From NCBI RefSeq assembly GCF_000144625.1, contig NC_014376.1:2666001-2730000 (forward strand): a DNA stretch of 64,000 nucleotides. Direction: 5' to 3'. The first letter of the stretch is position 1; every line of letters begins with the position of its first letter. Below are positions 60,833 to 64,000 of the stretch, piece after piece. The position numbers and the translations under genes are program-made. The stretch is from [Clostridium] saccharolyticum WM1. GTDB lineage: Bacteria; Bacillota; Clostridia; Lachnospirales; Lachnospiraceae. The notes beneath the pieces were generated by a model. That model was given only the letters and a program-made list of their open reading frames with translations, had not been told where the DNA came from and ran no database searches.

Positions 60833-61020
60833 CGTCATTTTCCATGGAAGGTGCAAAGGGTTTGGTTTGTTTGCCTCCTTCCATGACCCTTATGGCCGGG
60901 TCTGCTTTTCTTCTGCTCCGCACTGCAAAACACCGGCTTCCAAAACCAGGGCTTTTCTTGGTTTTTTTAATCCGGTACTGTTATTCCATCCTGCTGGTCC
61001 ACTGGGCAATTTTTCTTTTG

Positions 61021-62190
61021 TCAGGGAACTGTTCCGATCTTCGGCTCCGCTGTCCTCTCCGCTCCAATGGGTCTTACGGTGATCCCGTTGATTTCCACAT
61101 GCTCGCTGATGCCGATCACGATACATGGACGGCCGTCGATCATCCGGTTTTCCACCAGATGGGTCTTATCAGGCGCCACCTTGATGCTCACATCCGCAGT
61201 TTTGATCTCAAAGCTTTTGGTATTGACCACATTGGAGGCCAGGAAGGGAGGCACCGACGGTTCTTCACTCTCCCCATAACGCTGTTCAAACTCTTCCAGC
61301 TTTTCCTGGCTGGCTCCATTATTCTCTAAAAGCCGTTTCATCTGATACTTATCCAGGGTAAAGGGGGCCGGTTCATCCTTTGTTTCCTCCAGAATCTCAT
61401 TTAAGCTCTCGTGAAGGCTTTTAACCGTCTCAAAATCGCAGTTATCTCCCAGAGTTTCTTCCACAATCGCCTGGAAGGTCTCTTTCTGGCTCTTGGCGGA
61501 CATAGGTATCACACAGCCAAGCAGTTCGTCAATCAGGCGCTCCGGCATCTGCTCCGGGTTTTTGGCATAGTATAAGAGACTGTGTATATCTGTATTCCTG
61601 TCTGTAAAGGACGGAAATAAGAAGCCGGTTTCAGGAGCCTCTACAATCCAGTCCCTGCTGCGGTTTTGGATTGCGTTTGCCTCGGTATTGTAGCAAAGGC
61701 CTGCTTTCGACAGCTTTACCGGACAAATGGTACACTGGATGAATTCATAGACAAAATCTGAGGCATCATACATTTCCAGTCCATCGGATGATCTTGCGGG
61801 AATATCGTAGGCACAATGGATGAGGATGATATAAAAATTCTCTCCGTAATCATAGCTGGCAATGACCTTGTCGTAGAATTCCTCTATCAGTGCGTCATCC
61901 TTTAACTGGCTGTCCCGAAGCTTTAAAAGGAAATTCTGGGTTCCTCCCTCGGCCTCTGTATGTAAGGGAAATTCCATATTTACCATATTCTTGCCGATGG
62001 TTCCTGACAGAGCACTTCTGAAAATGTTGAAATACTTAAACGCTTCTTCCTCGGGGAGGGATAGAAATGCCTCCTTCAGCTCCGTCCGTTTGTTCTTTTC
62101 CGCGTCCACATAGCAGCCGCAGATCCGGCTGATGGCACAGTTGGCCGGAGTAAAAAGTTTCTTTATTTCGTTGGCTTCTTTCTTATTCAT
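61021..62190 (-). CDS. DUF4317-family protein
   Basis: A 389-residue protein of a family common in Lachnospiraceae with no known role. ATG 62190 is chosen for AGGAGAAGACC upstream. It begins MNKKEANEIKKLF, has a patch of cysteines (CAISRICGCY, about 18-27; CTICPVKLSKAGLCYN near 156-171) and ends with a KTHLVENRMIDGRPCIVIGI segment. No membrane helix, signal peptide or nuclease/methyltransferase motif (no FxGxG or DPPY/NPPY) was seen, so it is not the missing methylase of the restriction gene downstream. Confidence 0.82.
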   Translation of the reverse strand: MNKKEANEIKKLFTPANCAISRICGCYVDAEKNKRTELKEAFLSLPEEEAFKYFNIFRSALSGTIGKNMVNMEFPLHTEAEGGTQNFLLKLRDSQLKDDALIEEFYDKVIASYDYGENFYIILIHCAYDIPARSSDGLEMYDASDFVYEFIQCTICPVKLSKAGLCYNTEANAIQNRSRDWIVEAPETGFLFPSFTDRNTDIHSLLYYAKNPEQMPERLIDELLGCVIPMSAKSQKETFQAIVEETLGDNCDFETVKSLHESLNEILEETKDEPAPFTLDKYQMKRLLENNGASQEKLEEFEQRYGESEEPSVPPFLASNVVNTKSFEIKTADVSIKVAPDKTHLVENRMIDGRPCIVIGISEHVEINGITVRPIGAERTAEPKIGTVP

Positions 62191-62310
62191 TCTACGGTCT
62201 TCTCCTATTCTAAAGTAAAGCTGCAAAATAATACTAGAGCAAATCAGGACAGAAGTCAAGAATTGGTATTGCTAAAGCAGGCTCATTGTTTCTCCTCTCT
62301 TTTCAATAGT

Positions 62311-62344
62311 AAAAAGCTCACAGACCCAAGCCTGTGAGCTTTTT
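62311..62344 (-). terminator. Terminator of the superoxide reductase gene
   Basis: Minus strand AAAAGCTCACAGG-CTTGGGT-CTGTGAGCTTTTTAC, perfect stem of 11-12 base pairs, 10 bases after the stop codon. Confidence 0.93.
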
Positions 62345-62352
62345 CACTTTTC

Positions 62353-62727
62353 TTATTTATCTGCTTTCCATAATCCATGAAGATTACAGTATTCGTATGC
62401 TGCAATTACTTCATCTCCATCGCAAAGCATGAATTCAGCGACCGGCTTCTCTCCCGGGCTCAATACCTTTCTCTGATTGCCCTGCTTGGTCTCTAATGCA
62501 ATCCAGCCAATGAAATGTTCTGGAAGCATTGGATGCTCAACGGATCCAACAGTGACCTTCACATGCGGTCCGTCAATCTCAATAACAGGAACGTGTTTCT
62601 CTGTTGCAGCATCTGTTGTATTGGCTACCAACTCATGCATATTTTCTCCGCAACATGTAATCGTACCACCTTTTTCCTCTACAACCGCCACAATATTACC
62701 ACAACGGTTACACTTTAAAAACTTCAT
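62353..62727 (-). CDS. dfx: Desulfoferrodoxin (superoxide reductase, class I)
   Basis: A 124-residue iron protein that reduces superoxide to peroxide in anaerobes. The N-terminal desulforedoxin-like centre has Cys6, Cys9, Cys25 and Cys26 (CNRCG; TCCGENM). The catalytic centre has the histidines of EKHVPV, SVEHPM and PEHFIGW and the CNLHG motif supplying the axial Cys and last His, with the conserved Lys before the first His. All ligands are present. It has its own promoter and terminator, consistent with a stress gene. Confidence 0.95.
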   Translation of the reverse strand: MKFLKCNRCGNIVAVVEEKGGTITCCGENMHELVANTTDAATEKHVPVIEIDGPHVKVTVGSVEHPMLPEHFIGWIALETKQGNQRKVLSPGEKPVAEFMLCDGDEVIAAYEYCNLHGLWKADK

Positions 62728-62774
62728 AGCAATAACCTCCTTCGTCTTTAGAATCCTTATTGAATTATATTCTC

Positions 62775-62803
62775 AGTATACCATAAAATTCTATAATTTA
62801 CAA
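62775..62803 (-). promoter_or_regulatory. Promoter of the superoxide reductase gene
   Basis: Minus strand TTGTAA (62803-62798), 17 bases, TATACT (62780-62775) with an extended TGG, 48 bases before the start codon. Confidence 0.65.
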
Positions 62804-62820
62804 TAGATCCCAATGCCATA

Positions 62821-63585
62821 TCACCTGCCGCATCTTTCCTGGTATTCTGAGGGCGAAACTCCTAAAAGCTTTTTAAACTGCACACTGAAATAGGCTGTGT
62901 CCGAATACCCCACCTGGTCCGCCACCTCATACACCTTGACCCGGCAGTCCTTTAGCAGGGACATGGCTACCTGCATCCGGTAAAAAGTGAGGTAACTGGT
63001 AAAGGTATAATCCGTTTCCTTTTTCAGCACCCGGCTCAGATAGCCTTCGCTGATTTCCAGATATTCCGCCACCGTACTGATGGTAATATCCTCCTGATAA
63101 TGCTTCCTTATAAACCTGGTAGCTTCATCCACATATTTGTTTTTGGATTTTTTAACTGCATGGAAACGGAGCACCGGGGCAGCCGTCTCTTCTGCAGCCT
63201 TTTCCGTGCCCTGTTCCATTTGGCTTCTGATATGCAGAATGGCCTGCTCTAAATCTCCATCCTTTAAGGGCTTTAAAAGGTAATCACTGACCCCCAGGCG
63301 CAAGGCGCTTTGGGCGTACTTAAAATCCCCATAAGCGGTCAAAATAATGAACCTGGCTTTGCAGCCTTCTTCCCGTAACCTGGTAATCATCTCTACTCCA
63401 TCCATGCGGGGCATCTTCACATCTGTCACGATAATGTCCGGGGAGAGCCGCTTTGCCAGACAGACCCCCTCTTCCCCGTTGGCGGCCTCCCCCGCTATGA
63501 CACAGTCCAAGACTGCCCAGTTAATGGTCAAAATGATTCCCCTGCGAACCATGGTCTCATCTTCCACTACAATGACTTTATACAT
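62821..63585 (-). CDS. Two-component response regulator, CheY-AraC type
   Basis: A 254-residue regulator with a receiver domain (about 3-120; the phospho-acceptor Asp55 in IVTDVKMPRMD) and a C-terminal AraC-type double helix-turn-helix (about 155-252; ISTVAEYLEISEGYLSRVL, YSDTAYFSVQFKKLLG). Start ATG 63585 overlaps the kinase stop by eight bases (ATGTATAA). It is the same class as the regulator at 3890-4642 but a distinct gene. Confidence 0.92.
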   Translation of the reverse strand: MYKVIVVEDETMVRRGIILTINWAVLDCVIAGEAANGEEGVCLAKRLSPDIIVTDVKMPRMDGVEMITRLREEGCKARFIILTAYGDFKYAQSALRLGVSDYLLKPLKDGDLEQAILHIRSQMEQGTEKAAEETAAPVLRFHAVKKSKNKYVDEATRFIRKHYQEDITISTVAEYLEISEGYLSRVLKKETDYTFTSYLTFYRMQVAMSLLKDCRVKVYEVADQVGYSDTAYFSVQFKKLLGVSPSEYQERCGR

Positions 63586-64000
63586 CCGAAACCTCCCTCT
63601 GGACAGGCAGCCTTAAAGCAATGGTAGTTCCCTCCTTGGTTACCTCCGCTCTGATCCCGTATTCCTGCCCGTAATATATTTTCAGTATACGGATCACATT
63701 GTAAAGACCCAGGTGTCCATCTCTTTTGAAAGGATTGTCACTATTGATCCAGTCTGCCATTTCCTGGTCCATGCCGCACCCATCATCTGTAATGGAAATG
63801 CTTAGCACCCCATCCTTCTGGTCTGCAAAAATGCAGATGTACCCATTCTCGCACCCATCCAATCCATGGATGATGGCATTCTCGACCAATGGCTGTAACA
63901 GCATTCTGGGGACCATACATTCCTCCAGCTGGTCCGGTATCTCTGTTTCATAGAGAAAACGTCCCGTAAAACGGATTTTTTGGATCTGTATGTAGCTTTC
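63578..64000 (-). CDS. Sensor histidine kinase, YesM type (partial, 5' end beyond window)
   Basis: The visible 140 residues are the C-terminal ATPase domain of a kinase. The frame runs open through the right window edge: ESYIQIQKIRFTGRF, then PRMLLQPLVENAIIHG (N box), DDGCGMDQEM (G1 box) and GHLGLYNVIRIL. The acidic and glycine positions match the YesM group and the kinase at 4611-6431. It overlaps the response regulator gene and forms a two-component pair. Confidence 0.9.
   Translation of the reverse strand, partial: ESYIQIQKIRFTGRFLYETEIPDQLEECMVPRMLLQPLVENAIIHGLDGCENGYICIFADQKDGVLSISITDDGCGMDQEMADWINSDNPFKRDGHLGLYNVIRILKIYYGQEYGIRAEVTKEGTTIALRLPVQREVSDV

Noticed and set aside
60860..61000. 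Remnant methylase gene in the gap upstream of the FokI-like gene
   Set aside because: The 312-base gap has no frame with methylase motifs; the longest frames are shadows of neighbours or lack similarity to anything recognised.
61021..62190. DUF4317 gene as the methyltransferase partner of the FokI-like nuclease
   Set aside because: No S-adenosylmethionine motif (FxGxG) and no DPPY/NPPY catalytic motif is present; it matches a lineage-specific protein family of unknown role.
1..64000. CRISPR arrays, tRNA or rRNA genes
   Set aside because: No regularly spaced direct repeats and no cloverleaf or rRNA sequence were seen on either strand; absence by eye is not proof.

Overview
The window reads as a chromosomal segment of an anaerobic, spore-forming Gram-positive of the class Clostridia, most likely family Lachnospiraceae (the genus guess, a Lacrimispora/Clostridium saccharolyticum-like organism, is inference). 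Signs are strong AGGAGG ribosome sites, a Spo0E-type sporulation phosphatase, oxygen-independent ribonucleotide reductase, superoxide reductase, agr-type quorum sensing, YesM/AraC two-component pairs, DUF4317 and clostridial SulP/NSS/BMP transporters. No rRNA, tRNA or CRISPR array was seen. Most genes lie on the minus strand.

Layout. 1-6.4 kb: a BMP-type nucleoside/sugar ABC importer (permease cut by the window edge) behind a YesM/AraC-type two-component pair. 6.6-9.9 kb: small Ntn-hydrolase, spo0E-like gene overlapping lgt, divergent ychF. 9.9-14 kb: a gene-poor accessory stretch with a complete agr-like locus in the order regulator, kinase, agrD, agrB. 14-15.6 kb: a DUF5131 gene and an IS200/IS605 element. 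15.7-21.8 kb: gltBD glutamate synthase. 22-36 kb: housekeeping minus-strand genes (HPr, queH, rpoD, lipid kinase, mutY, birA, argF, patatin, SPFH/NfeD pair, rRNA/tRNA methyltransferase, nadE, MATE exporter). 36-45 kb: Rrf2 regulator, a di-iron MBL protein coupled to a PAS-HD-GYP phosphodiesterase, an NSS symporter, nrdD with a fused redoxin domain, hflX and a TPR lipoprotein. 45-54 kb: scpA-scpB-dut, metallophosphoesterase, D,D-carboxypeptidase, NUDIX, PAP2, glycosyltransferase and CPBP protease. 54-64 kb: carbamate kinase, PdaA-type deacetylase, SulP transporter, Crp/Fnr regulator, a FokI-like restriction endonuclease, DUF4317, superoxide reductase and a second AraC/YesM pair cut by the right edge.

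The most unusual item is at 58975-60708: a full-length relative of FokI, both in its DNA-recognition half and in its nuclease half, with its catalytic and dimer-interface residues in place, but with no DNA methyltransferase anywhere in the window. GGATG, the FokI site, occurs freely in the flanking chromosome and inside the gene's own first codons. Other notable items are the agr locus with its 47-codon autoinducer precursor upstream of agrB and a 22-bp-period direct repeat next to its promoter, the ODP/HD-GYP pair with a four-cysteine insertion, and the NrdD-redoxin fusion.

All calls come from reading motifs, start sites and context by eye; no database search or structure prediction was run.
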